From positions 236,101-300,100 of the forward strand of contig NZ_BMDP01000004.1 in assembly GCF_014635845.1 (NCBI RefSeq): DNA of 64,000 nucleotides. The letters are read 5' to 3'. Numbering within the stretch: position 1 is the first letter of the stretch; each line of letters opens with the position of its first letter. The notes beneath the pieces are model-generated. The model did no database searches. It was given only the letters and a program-made list of their open reading frames with translations, and had not been told where the DNA came from. Made by a program: the position numbers and the translations under genes. This document shows positions 13,963-22,985 of this stretch, one piece after another. This DNA is from Oxalicibacterium solurbis (GTDB lineage: Bacteria; Pseudomonadota; Gammaproteobacteria; Burkholderiales; Burkholderiaceae_D).

Positions 13963-14400
13963 ATGAATGCAACCATGAGCACGAACATGCGCGATGCAAT
14001 GCGCCGCCTGCTGGCGTTATGTCTGCTGGCCGTGCCGCTGGCTGCGCCGGCGCAGGAATCCATTCCGGCTGCCGAGGTCGCGCTGTCGCACGACGCGCCG
14101 GTGCAATTGCTCGGCAAGCTGAAGGGCACACAGCGCGATGCGCAGGATTACATCGTTCATCTGGAAGCAGGCGACACGCTGGATGTGGCGCTGAAGGCGT
14201 CTGCGGCTTCCTCCACCGCGTTCAATGTGCTGTCGCCCGGCAGCGAGACGGCGCTGTATGTCGGCATGATCGAAGGCGAGATGCACTGGATGCACGAAGT
14301 CGAGCAGGCAGGCAACTACACGGTGCGGGTCTACCTGATACGGGCCGCCGCACGGCAGGGAACGTCGTCGCGCTATACGCTGACATTGATTCGCCGCTGA
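13963..14400 (+). CDS. Secreted PliG-like protein (putative lysozyme-inhibitor family)
   Basis: Small exported protein of about 145 residues. A Sec signal peptide is clear: basic start with MRRLLALCLLAVPLAAPAQ and cleavage after APA. The mature part is a single beta domain with DYIVHLEAGDTLDVAL, a central SPGSETALYVG and the C-terminal YTVRVYLIRAAAR. From memory this arrangement matches the periplasmic inhibitor of g-type lysozyme (PliG), often mis-annotated as 'DNA breaking-rejoining protein'. Inhibition itself is inference. Start is uncertain: GTG 13951, ATG 13963, 13975 and 13987 are all in frame and none has a strong ribosome binding site. It may protect the cell wall from host or predator lysozyme. 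Confidence 0.6.
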   Translation: MNATMSTNMRDAMRRLLALCLLAVPLAAPAQESIPAAEVALSHDAPVQLLGKLKGTQRDAQDYIVHLEAGDTLDVALKASAASSTAFNVLSPGSETALYVGMIEGEMHWMHEVEQAGNYTVRVYLIRAAARQGTSSRYTLTLIRR

Positions 14401-14693
14401 ACCGGCACGCTGCCCGGCTGACGGGCGGGAGCTTGCCGTTTGCCGCAAATCGTTGATAAATCACGGATTTTATGCTTCGGGCGTATAATGTCGGCTTTCC
14501 GTCGAGGCGGGGCCGCGGCGGCCGGGAATGCAGCGTCGCATCGGATTTTCTCCCGGTCGCGGCCGGGCATTCCCCTCATCGTCATCAAGCCAATCACTAT
14601 CTGAAAGAAACCGGGTCTTCGCGGAAGACGCTGCGGCAGCGCTGCACTTTTCAATCCGCCCGCCTGTATTGACGGCAAGACCAGCCGACCACC
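14401..14693 (+). promoter_or_regulatory. rhlE promoter -10 and long structured 5' leader
   Basis: A perfect TATAAT lies at 14484-14489, with no good -35 at normal spacing (a TTGATA at 14453 is too far). Transcription from it would give a leader of about 200 bases before the rhlE ATG. The leader contains an inverted repeat GGGAATGC (14524-14531) / GCATTCCC (14567-14574). Long structured leaders are known for cold-shock helicases and allow feedback control by RNA structure; that role here is inference. Confidence 0.45.
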
Positions 14694-16187
14694 ATGTCCG
14701 ACAACCAATCTGCACCATCCACCGCACCTACCGTCCGTTTCGAGGATTTCGGCCTTGCGCCGGAAATCCTGCGCGCCTTGAGCGACCAGGGCTATGTGCA
14801 TCCGACGCCGATCCAGGCCGAGGCGATTCCCGTGGTGTTGCAGGGACGTGATGTGATGGGCGCGGCGCAGACCGGTACCGGCAAGACCGCCGGCTTCTCG
14901 CTGCCGATCATCCAGCGCCTGCTGGCGCATGCGAACGCCAGCGCCTCGCCGGCGCGCCATCCTGTGCGCGCGCTGATCCTGACGCCGACGCGCGAACTGG
15001 CCGACCAGGTGGCCGATAACGTGAAAGCCTACGCCCAGCACACGCCGCTGCGTTCGACTGTGGTGTTTGGCGGCATGGACATGAAGCCGCAGACCGTGAT
15101 CCTGAAAGGCGGCGTTGAAATTGTCATCGCCACGCCGGGCCGCCTGCTGGACCACGTGGAACAGAAAAACATCAACCTCGGCCAAGTGCAGATGCTGGTG
15201 ATGGACGAAGCCGACCGCATGCTGGACATGGGTTTCCTGCCCGACCTGCAGCGCATCATCAACCTGCTGCCGAAGCAGCGGCAGAACCTGATGTTCTCCG
15301 CAACCTTCTCGCCGGAGATCAAGAAACTGGCCGGCAGCTTCCTGAGGAATCCGGTGACGATCGAAGTCGCGCGCAGCAACGCGACCAACGAAAACGTCAC
15401 GCAGATCATCTACAAGGTCGAAGAGGAAGCGAAGCGCGATGCCGTCTCGCACCTGATTCGCGAACGCAACCTGAAGCAGGTGATCGTGTTCTCGAACACC
15501 AAGATCGGCGCCTCGCGCCTGGCGCGCCATCTGGTTGCCGAAGGCGTCAAGGCCTCGGCGATCCATGGCGACAAATCGCAGTCGGAACGCATGCAGGCGC
15601 TGGAGCAGTTCAAGGTTGGCGGCGTCGAAGTGCTGGTCGCCACCGACGTCGCCGCGCGCGGCCTCGATATCGCCGAACTGCCGTGCGTGATCAACTTCGA
15701 CCTGCCGTACAACGCGGAAGACTATGTGCACCGCATCGGCCGCACCGGCCGTGCCGGCGCCACCGGCGATGCGCTGTCGCTGTGTTCGGAAAAGGATGCG
15801 CGCTTGCTGGCTGATATCGAAAAACTGACCAAGCAGAAGCTGACACCGGTCGAGCTGACGGGCTTCGTGCCGCGTAGCGGACGTGATCGTGGATCGGATC
15901 GCGGCGCGGAACGCGGCGGACGCCGCGAGCGTGACCGCGACGATGGACGCGGCAGCCGCAATTCCCATGGCGCGCAAGGTGCACACAACACGCATAGCGG
16001 CCACAGCTATACGCCGGGTGCGCGCGGTGCCTATGCCGCGCCGCGCAAGCAGCCGTTGGACCCGTTTTTCACCCAGCCTTATGTGCCGTCGTCCGAGACA
16101 GCAGGCGAAACCAAGCTGGCGGAGAATAAGTCATCGATCAAGCCGCAGAAACAGAAAGTCGCCGCGTTATTGGGCGGCAAGCGCTAG
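14694..16187 (+). CDS. rhlE: DEAD-box ATP-dependent RNA helicase, RhlE type
   Basis: Unwinds RNA duplexes in ribosome assembly and RNA decay. The 497-residue protein has the full motif set: Q motif with FEDFGL and GYVHPTPIQ, motif I AQTGTGKT, Ia PTRELADQ, Ib TPGRLLD, II DEAD (in VMDEADRML), III SAT, IV VIVFSNT, V ATDVAARGLDI and VI HRIGRTGRAG. After about residue 395 follows a disordered Arg/Gly/Asp/His-rich tail with RGSDRG and RGGRRE repeats, typical of RhlE RNA-binding tails, ending in a basic KQKVAALLGGKR. A stem-loop terminator follows directly. The ATG at 14694 lies after a long leader without a strong ribosome binding site. Confidence 0.95.
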   Translation: MSDNQSAPSTAPTVRFEDFGLAPEILRALSDQGYVHPTPIQAEAIPVVLQGRDVMGAAQTGTGKTAGFSLPIIQRLLAHANASASPARHPVRALILTPTRELADQVADNVKAYAQHTPLRSTVVFGGMDMKPQTVILKGGVEIVIATPGRLLDHVEQKNINLGQVQMLVMDEADRMLDMGFLPDLQRIINLLPKQRQNLMFSATFSPEIKKLAGSFLRNPVTIEVARSNATNENVTQIIYKVEEEAKRDAVSHLIRERNLKQVIVFSNTKIGASRLARHLVAEGVKASAIHGDKSQSERMQALEQFKVGGVEVLVATDVAARGLDIAELPCVINFDLPYNAEDYVHRIGRTGRAGATGDALSLCSEKDARLLADIEKLTKQKLTPVELTGFVPRSGRDRGSDRGAERGGRRERDRDDGRGSRNSHGAQGAHNTHSGHSYTPGARGAYAAPRKQPLDPFFTQPYVPSSETAGETKLAENKSSIKPQKQKVAALLGGKR

Positions 16188-16209
16188 GTTCCTGGGGCTT
16201 CCTGGCAGA

Positions 16210-16243
16210 ATGAAAAAGGGCGCTGCGGCGCCCTTTTTCATTG
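16210..16243. terminator. Bidirectional intrinsic terminator
   Basis: Perfect 15-base stem (16210-16224 with 16229-16243) and TGCG loop, with AAAAA and TTTTT inside the arms so it can work on both strands. It separates rhlE from the convergent glycosylation operon. Confidence 0.9.
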
Positions 16244-16265
16244 TGTCCCTTTTATTCCCTTTTCG

Positions 16266-19200
16266 TTAATCCGGTAACCACACCTTGCGCCACGCATGCA
16301 GGTGTTCGCCTTCCAGCATCCAGTCCTTGCGGACTGCCTGCCGCAATTCGTCTCCCATGCGCGCCGTGGCATCGAGATCGGCAAGATGCATGCGAATGGC
16401 ATCCACCCAGTCACGGAATCGATTCTTCACCCGCGTAACCGGCAGATCCGTGCCTTGATAGCAGCGCACATCGCTGCAGATGACGGGGAAGCCGCAGGCA
16501 CCATATTCCAGCAGCCGCAGATTGCTCTTGCATTGATTGAAGAGATTGTCTTCCACCGGCGCCAGCGCCAGGTCGAGATCGAGGCCGGCGAGCGCCTGCG
16601 GATATTGTGTGATCGGCACGCCCGGATGGTATTCATGAATGAAGGGCCGCAGCTTTGCGGGACACATGCCGAAGAACACCCATTCGACTTCGTTTGCCAG
16701 TTCGCGCACGACGTCGGCGATCATCTCCAGGTCGCCGCTGTGGCTGGCGCTGCCGGCCCAGCCGACACGCGGCTTGCCGGAAATCCGGCGGCGGCTCTGC
16801 AGATCGCTCCACCAGCTTACCGGCAGACGATTCTCGATCACGCGGATATCCGGATGCAGGCCGGCGAACGCTTCCTTCAGCGCCTCGGTCGAGACCACGA
16901 AGCGGTCTACCATTCCCATGCTCTGTCGCAGCAGTTTGAGAACGCCCTGCGAGATTCGCTGCCGATATTGATGCTTCATCGGCAGGTTGGGCAGATAGTC
17001 GTCAAGTTCGTAGACCTTGAACGCCCGCGAGAACGTCTTGATCCTGCGCATGGCTTCGATGCGTTCCGGCGTGGTCTGCCGTTGCAGCACGATGGCGTCG
17101 GGCGCGTGACGTTCGAGCGCGGCCGGCAGCAGCAGGCTGGCGGTGAGGGCGACATCGATCAGTCCGGCATCCGCCATTGCCAGTGCCGGCTGGATGACGC
17201 GATAGTGGCCGCATCCGTACAAGTCGGCATGGTGCGCGAGGACGGTCGGCAGGGGGCGCCAGCTTTGCAGCGGTTGCCATGCCAGCTCCGGTTCCGCCAG
17301 CCGGAAAGCCTGTTCCTCCTGCAGGGAAAAGCCTCGGTTATAGGATGGATCGTGCGCGAGCACGGGCAGCCAGCGTGCGTACATTGCATCCTCTTCCGCC
17401 GTGCCGGCAGCGGTGTCGGGCGGCATGTCCATCAGCAGCGTGGCTCGAGGTGTCCAGACGTTCAGATAGCCGGCCTGCTGCAGCTTCAGGCACAGGTCGA
17501 CGTCGGTCCAGCGCGCCAGCAGTGGTTCTTCGTCGAAGCCGCCGGTCTGCAGGAACAGCTCGCGTCGCAGCATCAGGCATTCGCCGCTGAGTGCCGCGTA
17601 GTTCTGCTCCACTTGCAGGCGATACATGTAGCCGCTGTCGTTGTGCGCCAATCCTTCGAAGGCACGGCCGACGGGGCCGTGAAGTCCGAGTAGCAGTCCT
17701 GCGTGGCGGATCGTGCCGTCGGCCGACAGCAGTTTGGCACCAACCGCGCCGACCTCTGACCGTAGCGCATGATTGAGAAGCTGCTGCAGCCAGTCCTTGT
17801 GCAGGAGGCCGGCGCCATCTTCCAGCCACAGCAGAAAATCGCCGCGAGCCTGTTGCGCCGCTTCGTTGCAAATGCTCGCACGTGAACGGGCCGCATCGAA
17901 GCGCAGTACGCGCAGCTGTGGACTGTTCAGTGCCGCAATGCCGTCCAGCCAGTTGCGGATGGCCGATTCGTGATTGCCGTGATCGAGCAGCAGCACTTCG
18001 TATTTGGCGTAGCCGGTGTTTTCCAGCAGGGTTTCGAGACAGCGCTGAATCTGCAGCAACCTGTCGTGAACCACGATCAGGATACTGACGACGGGTTGTG
18101 CGTCGTGACCGTAGTCGATCTGGTGACAGCCGGGCAGGTGATTGTTGACGACGGCATATTTGTAGCCGCGCCGTTGCAGGTGCTGCCGGATGACGGCTTG
18201 TCGTTGTTCGGAATGAGTCTGCATACCGACTGCATCGGCGACATCTGTCGGAGTCGCCGTCAATAGCGGTTCGGCGATGTGTCCGATGCTGCCCAGGCCG
18301 AATTGCTCGATCAGGCGCAACTGGTAATCGAGTTCGAACGCCTGTCCGCAATCGGTTTTGAAGCCACTTTGCTCGAGCAGCGTCGCGCGACGGAACAGCC
18401 AGTGTGCGGACAAGCCGGCGGGAGAGCTCAACAGCAGATCGAGATTCATGTCCGGGCGCAGCAGTATGCCGAGCGCATCGTCGCCATGGCGTACGAGTTC
18501 GTCCGCATACGCGGCGTGGCAGGTATCGGGCAGAGTAGGCAGATCGAGTGCCGCCATCAGCAGGCCGCTCGGCAGAAACTCGCTACCGGCTTGTGTCAGC
18601 AGTACCCAGTCCGCTTCAGTTTCGGCAACGATGCGATTGACGACATCCGCACATTCGCAGCCCGACTCGAGACGAACAGTCTTCGCACGGCCTTCGAAGG
18701 TGGAAAGTGGCAACGGCGAGCATACCCATGCTTCCACATTGCGATAGAGATTGACCTGTTCCAGATTATCCAGCGTGCGTGCGATTGCCTCAGGCGCACC
18801 GGTGCGGTCGAGCAGCACGACAGCAATGCGGGGACCACCGTTCAACGCAGTGAGTCGCTGCTCGATCAGCTGTTGCTGCGCCGGACTTGGATAGCGTGCG
18901 CCGAGCCAGTTGGACAATGTCACGCTACCGAGGCCGTAAGCGCGTTGCAGTGAGGCCAGCAGGTCCACCGGTTTGAACAGGCGCGTCTGGACCCGCGTGA
19001 TCGGTGCAACTTGCACGAGACGGTTGTTGCCGTTGGTGCGATACCAGCCGAGATTACGCACAGCTTGGCGGAAAGCGACGTGCCATTTTTCGCCGATGTT
19101 TGCTCGATCGCGGCCCGCCTGGCTGTACTGTGCGCGAGAAACGCGAAACCTGGTCAACGGTTGCGCAAGAAAAGCCAGATTGCCTTTCTGCAGCAGCTTG

Positions 19201-19811
19201 GCATAAAGCGCCAGATCGCCAACCCAGTGGATGATATTGCCATCGAGCGACATCAGTTCATCGGCTATTTCCAGCAAATCATCGCGCCGCGCCAGGATGC
19301 AACTCGGTTCGCCGATGAAATTGATGGTGTGGTCGCCGAGAAACGAGACCAGCTCCTTGCCGTTGATGATTACATCGCCGGAAAACGGGAAAGAGGTGGC
19401 GAGGATGTCTGGCAGCGGTTCGCCTTCGTCGTCGATACGCCGGCGCCTTGATGAAGCCAGCGCGATGTCGGCTTCGTTCTCCATCACGGCCACTAGCGAC
19501 GCGATGCAATCGGGCTCGAGCTCATCGTCGTCATGCAGGAACTTGATGTACTTCCCTTTGGCAAGCTTGATGCCCTTGGCGGTGCCGGCAAGTTCTCCAA
19601 TGCGCGTCTCGTTCTTCATGTAGCAGATGGCGAAGTTGACGCTTTCCGACATCTTCTCAACTATATCTTTGATACGGTTATCTGCACTGTCATCGCAGAT
19701 GATCAGTTCCAGCATTGGATAGGTTTGGATGGATATGCTGTTGAGTGCTCGTTCCAGATATTGAAATTTATAGGCAGGTATGACGACACTGACTAGTATT
19801 TCTTTATTCAT
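16266..19811 (-). CDS. Multi-domain glycosyltransferase (GT2 + GT2-like + GT2 + GT-B)
   Basis: Very large glycosyltransferase of 1181 residues. Domains in order: GT2 (residues ~4-230, VSVVIPAYK and the DXD-like FLHDDDELEP); a weaker GT2-like stretch (~320-560); a second GT2 (~580-830, SILIVVHDR, GGFDEEPLLARWTDVDLCLKL) where the DXD site reads LEDGAG; and a C-terminal GT-B domain (~880-1181, VGWAGSASHSGD, LLEYGACGFPVICSDV). The layout resembles the large transferases at the ends of Pseudomonas flagellin-glycosylation islands (Fgt/OrfN type). The likely role is assembly of the sugar made by this operon onto a protein or surface glycan (inference). The ATG at 19811 begins the GT2 fold; an ATG at 19859 adds a non-conserved leader overlapping the upstream gene. 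Last gene of the operon. Confidence 0.85.
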   Translation of the reverse strand: MNKEILVSVVIPAYKFQYLERALNSISIQTYPMLELIICDDSADNRIKDIVEKMSESVNFAICYMKNETRIGELAGTAKGIKLAKGKYIKFLHDDDELEPDCIASLVAVMENEADIALASSRRRRIDDEGEPLPDILATSFPFSGDVIINGKELVSFLGDHTINFIGEPSCILARRDDLLEIADELMSLDGNIIHWVGDLALYAKLLQKGNLAFLAQPLTRFRVSRAQYSQAGRDRANIGEKWHVAFRQAVRNLGWYRTNGNNRLVQVAPITRVQTRLFKPVDLLASLQRAYGLGSVTLSNWLGARYPSPAQQQLIEQRLTALNGGPRIAVVLLDRTGAPEAIARTLDNLEQVNLYRNVEAWVCSPLPLSTFEGRAKTVRLESGCECADVVNRIVAETEADWVLLTQAGSEFLPSGLLMAALDLPTLPDTCHAAYADELVRHGDDALGILLRPDMNLDLLLSSPAGLSAHWLFRRATLLEQSGFKTDCGQAFELDYQLRLIEQFGLGSIGHIAEPLLTATPTDVADAVGMQTHSEQRQAVIRQHLQRRGYKYAVVNNHLPGCHQIDYGHDAQPVVSILIVVHDRLLQIQRCLETLLENTGYAKYEVLLLDHGNHESAIRNWLDGIAALNSPQLRVLRFDAARSRASICNEAAQQARGDFLLWLEDGAGLLHKDWLQQLLNHALRSEVGAVGAKLLSADGTIRHAGLLLGLHGPVGRAFEGLAHNDSGYMYRLQVEQNYAALSGECLMLRRELFLQTGGFDEEPLLARWTDVDLCLKLQQAGYLNVWTPRATLLMDMPPDTAAGTAEEDAMYARWLPVLAHDPSYNRGFSLQEEQAFRLAEPELAWQPLQSWRPLPTVLAHHADLYGCGHYRVIQPALAMADAGLIDVALTASLLLPAALERHAPDAIVLQRQTTPERIEAMRRIKTFSRAFKVYELDDYLPNLPMKHQYRQRISQGVLKLLRQSMGMVDRFVVSTEALKEAFAGLHPDIRVIENRLPVSWWSDLQSRRRISGKPRVGWAGSASHSGDLEMIADVVRELANEVEWVFFGMCPAKLRPFIHEYHPGVPITQYPQALAGLDLDLALAPVEDNLFNQCKSNLRLLEYGACGFPVICSDVRCYQGTDLPVTRVKNRFRDWVDAIRMHLADLDATARMGDELRQAVRKDWMLEGEHLHAWRKVWLPD

Positions 19812-19849
19812 TGCGTTCTGATTTATGAAATTGCAAGAGCGTTCGGACT

Positions 19850-20977
19850 TCAGTGCCAATTCAGTAGAGAGAAGTTCTTTTCCGCCAGTTCAGCCAATTG
19901 ATGAAACCGGGCGTCTTCCTCTTTGCCAAAAGAGTCTTCAAAAAGAGCAAAGGCTTTGCCCTTGAATTGAGGATCGAAGCCGGAAAGTGCCGGATTACAT
20001 CCCAAAGTTTCAAGCATGCCTGAAATTTTTGGAGTGTTGCTTTCCATGACTATGAATGGTGTGCCAAGACATAATGCTGCAATCGTATGATGGAATCGTC
20101 CTGAAATGAGGAGGCTCGCTTCTGCAATGGTTTGAAACCAGGAATCCAGGCTGGTTGCCTGTATCAGACGCCATTTGCCGATGTTACAGGTGCTTAGCTG
20201 ATTAACGAAGGCCTTGTCGTCGAGTGAGAAGTGATCGGCTGCTCCGATCAGAAATTCGACCTCGATACCTTTGCGATTGGCATAACCGATGATATCGGTA
20301 TACAGCTTGATCATTTGATCGCTGAAGGAAACGCATCCCGAAAGCAGTAACGTATTTTTCCTTTTCGTGTTGGAAAAATCAAAATGGCGCTTTAGCGTCA
20401 AAGGCATGCAATCGAATGCCAATGTGGCATCGCATCCCATCTTTTTGCAATTTTCCAGACTTCTTGTTTCGCGCACGGCGATATGGTCCAGGACACGATA
20501 AATCTTTGTATAAAACGATTCGGCGCGCCCTTGCGCTTCAAACGTTCCATCGCTTTGCGGATAGACGGAGTGATTGATGATGGAAACCGGTAATCCGAAT
20601 CGGGTCTTTGCTATATAAGCCAGATACAGCAATCCAGAGCTATGCGGCTTCATGCCATGCAATGTGCCTTCGCCATTGATGATGATGGCGTTCGTTTCCT
20701 TGAATCGCCTGATCCATTGCGGATTTGCCACGGAGAACTCAGCAAAATAAGCATCATCATCCAGCACGTCTGTCTCTGTAGCTTGCGTACCGTTCTGTGC
20801 ACTCCATTCTGTGGGGGAAAGTTTGATGCCATAGGTTTCCAGAATCGGAATAGGAGTGATGTTCCATCCACTGTCACGTAATGCATCTCCCACGCCGCGA
20901 CTAGTTGCGGTACAGCCCCAGTGATACCAGGCTGAGGTGTCATTAAGCAGTAATGCGTTCTTCAAATCGTTTGCCAT
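19850..20977 (-). CDS. Polysaccharide pyruvyl transferase-like protein
   Basis: About 375 residues and similar in pattern to the polysaccharide pyruvyl transferase family (CsaB/WcaK/EpsI type): an early glycine-containing loop after LLLNDTSAWYHWGC, the INGEGTLHG motif at ~105-115, and a C-terminal half with LISGRFHHTIAALCLGTPFIVMESN, the family's GRFHH nucleotide-sugar/PEP-site signature. Members add pyruvate ketals to sugars or act as glycosyltransferases of GT-B fold, so the exact donor is open. The start at 20977 (MANDLKN) is chosen because the family begins there; the frame continues upstream to 21133 within the neighbouring gene. Codons are markedly AT-richer than housekeeping genes in the window, for example about 37% GC over bases 20341-20400, suggesting transfer. 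Confidence 0.75.
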   Translation of the reverse strand: MANDLKNALLLNDTSAWYHWGCTATSRGVGDALRDSGWNITPIPILETYGIKLSPTEWSAQNGTQATETDVLDDDAYFAEFSVANPQWIRRFKETNAIIINGEGTLHGMKPHSSGLLYLAYIAKTRFGLPVSIINHSVYPQSDGTFEAQGRAESFYTKIYRVLDHIAVRETRSLENCKKMGCDATLAFDCMPLTLKRHFDFSNTKRKNTLLLSGCVSFSDQMIKLYTDIIGYANRKGIEVEFLIGAADHFSLDDKAFVNQLSTCNIGKWRLIQATSLDSWFQTIAEASLLISGRFHHTIAALCLGTPFIVMESNTPKISGMLETLGCNPALSGFDPQFKGKAFALFEDSFGKEEDARFHQLAELAEKNFSLLNWH

Positions 20978-21014
20978 TGATTTTTCATCACGTGTCAGGT
21001 GTGATTTCCCGCGC

Positions 21015-22970
21015 TCATTGAAAATAGTTTTTCTGGCTGCCGGCATCGGCAAGCACTTCTGGATCTTCGATGTATTCCAATGGAAGATTGGGAGAAGGGG
21101 TGATCTTTGCCAACGTCCTGCCGTGACGTTCAAAGTGCTTTCTCGCTACCAGAAACGATTGCCGCATGCGATCGGTAATCGTATCGATCGGCAAGGTATT
21201 GCGTGCAGTTCCGCCCCAGAAGTAGGCTTGCTTTTTATAGTCCAGATCGACGCCGCCGACATAAACCTTGTCGTATCCCATATAAAAAGCGAATTGAATG
21301 GCATCCATCACGACTGTCCATCCGCTGTAGAGATGAACGGATGGATCGTAAGAAAAATTCTCTTCGTCGTCACACATGGCCGAACCGGGAATTTGAATCG
21401 ATTCAAATGCGATGATATTTTGTTTTTTCGATTCCTCTGGATGACTTTTCTGCGCGAGGCTATAAATCTCGTTGCGAAAGAATTTGATTTCGGCCGGTAC
21501 TTGCATGACATGATCGGCTGCTTCCTGAAAAAAGAAGCGATCGGCAACGAAATAGTATTTCGGCTGAAAGCGCAGACCATCTTTTTCCAGGTCATAAGCT
21601 TTGTTGCACCAGAAGGATTCGCGTTTCAGCAGTGTGTCTATGTCAAGCAGATTAAGTGAGGGGGCTGTCCCTAGAATATAGGCCGTCTGCCCGCGCTTGC
21701 TATCTTTTAACTGGGAAATGGGCGTGGACGTTTTGCTGTACGTATCCGTATGCTTGAAGGACGTTGGCGATTTTTCCATCGTTGCCATTTTTTGTCGCAG
21801 CAATCCACCCCCTGACCGCTCGAAAAACTGGTAAGGCAGCGTTCGCTCCCAACTCAACACTTTCTCGTAATCCCCCCAGACATCCAGCGTTTCGCGCGCG
21901 TGATGTCGTGAAAGTAGAGGTAAACGCGACAGTCGGGGCGGTGTCGTGGAGGGCGTCAAGATTTGATGCCAGAAGGCCGGAGCGATCAGATCCTGAAAAC
22001 GTATCGCAGCATATCCCGCTGCGACGGAGTCATGTCCCTGTGTCATTGGTGTGAAAGGCGCGCTCAAAGGATGTGCTGGTTTGTCAAACCATGTGGCTTC
22101 CTGCAGCAGTCCAGCAGAAATGCCGGTCAGGATGACATCGTCGTCACTGCTTAAAATTTGATAACTATTCTGAAGACAGGGGGGAACAACGGTGCCGAGC
22201 AATTCGGATAGTTCGGCTCTTTGTACATTGGCGGGTGTTGGGAATGTGAAGTGATCTTCCCCGAAATCGGGTAGATGAAGTACGCGTCGACCCTGCGCCA
22301 ATTGGCGTAGCTCGTTCGCAAACTCTGTAAATGTCTGCTTTCGTCCTTGTGAGTCAATCAGTGCCGCACTATCCGGATGCTGGCCGACAATGATCAGACA
22401 ATCATTCAGGTTGAAGTTATAGCGCGATGTTTCTTCAAGACGTCTTCTGTGTGCACGGATGTTCGCAGCCAGCAAAGCGGCTTCCAGTCGCAGTTCTTCT
22501 TCGCCGACTTGTTGTTTGGCGATGCGCAATTTCAACGTTGAGACCGATGCATCAATGGCGATGAACAGGTCTCTGCCGAACCCCAGTGGCGCATGGCGCA
22601 AATCGATGAACGGAATACTGCGCGCCAGACATTGCTGTCTCAGCCATGGCGGAATATCGCAGCTCAAAAGCAGCGTATCGTCGGGAATGTGGGAGAAAAG
22701 GTAGTCCTGTGCTGCGGCCGGCATCCGGTGATACGTCGCGGCCCACAGTGTCGCCAGAGGTATGGACTCTTCCTGTGAGGCGAAGCGACGGAACTGTTCT
22801 AGATCGAAAGACGGTAGCAGGCCATGTGGCTTCCTTCCTCCCGGTGCGTAGCCGATATCGATACCGCTGCCTTGGCGGATCGGTTCGCGCACTAGATCGA
22901 AGAAGCCCTCGGATGTCGCGCGCGATACCTGCAGTGGATCGGACAGGCAGGCAATACGGGAAAAATTCAT
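21015..22970 (-). CDS. Two-domain protein: KpsS/WbbB-like N-terminal half, DUF115-like C-terminal half
   Basis: 651 residues. The C-terminal part (~415-640) has a nucleotide-sugar Rossmann-like fold of the DUF115/MAF flagellin-glycosylation type: AYILGTAPSLN, FWCNKAYDL, YYFVADRFFF and VYVGGVDLDY. The N-terminal ~370 residues (IDIGYAPGGRKPHG, LLLSCDIPPWLRQQC, SSDDDVILTGISAGLLQEA) vaguely recall capsule/Kdo transferases of the KpsS/WbbB kind; this is a weak resemblance and may be wrong. A Ser/Thr/Lys-rich linker joins the halves (~385-415). No membrane segments. MAF-type proteins act in flagellin glycosylation, which fits the operon. AT-rich codons, as in the next gene. Precise activity unknown. 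Confidence 0.6.
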   Translation of the reverse strand: MNFSRIACLSDPLQVSRATSEGFFDLVREPIRQGSGIDIGYAPGGRKPHGLLPSFDLEQFRRFASQEESIPLATLWAATYHRMPAAAQDYLFSHIPDDTLLLSCDIPPWLRQQCLARSIPFIDLRHAPLGFGRDLFIAIDASVSTLKLRIAKQQVGEEELRLEAALLAANIRAHRRRLEETSRYNFNLNDCLIIVGQHPDSAALIDSQGRKQTFTEFANELRQLAQGRRVLHLPDFGEDHFTFPTPANVQRAELSELLGTVVPPCLQNSYQILSSDDDVILTGISAGLLQEATWFDKPAHPLSAPFTPMTQGHDSVAAGYAAIRFQDLIAPAFWHQILTPSTTPPRLSRLPLLSRHHARETLDVWGDYEKVLSWERTLPYQFFERSGGGLLRQKMATMEKSPTSFKHTDTYSKTSTPISQLKDSKRGQTAYILGTAPSLNLLDIDTLLKRESFWCNKAYDLEKDGLRFQPKYYFVADRFFFQEAADHVMQVPAEIKFFRNEIYSLAQKSHPEESKKQNIIAFESIQIPGSAMCDDEENFSYDPSVHLYSGWTVVMDAIQFAFYMGYDKVYVGGVDLDYKKQAYFWGGTARNTLPIDTITDRMRQSFLVARKHFERHGRTLAKITPSPNLPLEYIEDPEVLADAGSQKNYFQ

Positions 22971-22985
22971 GGAAACCGATTCAGC

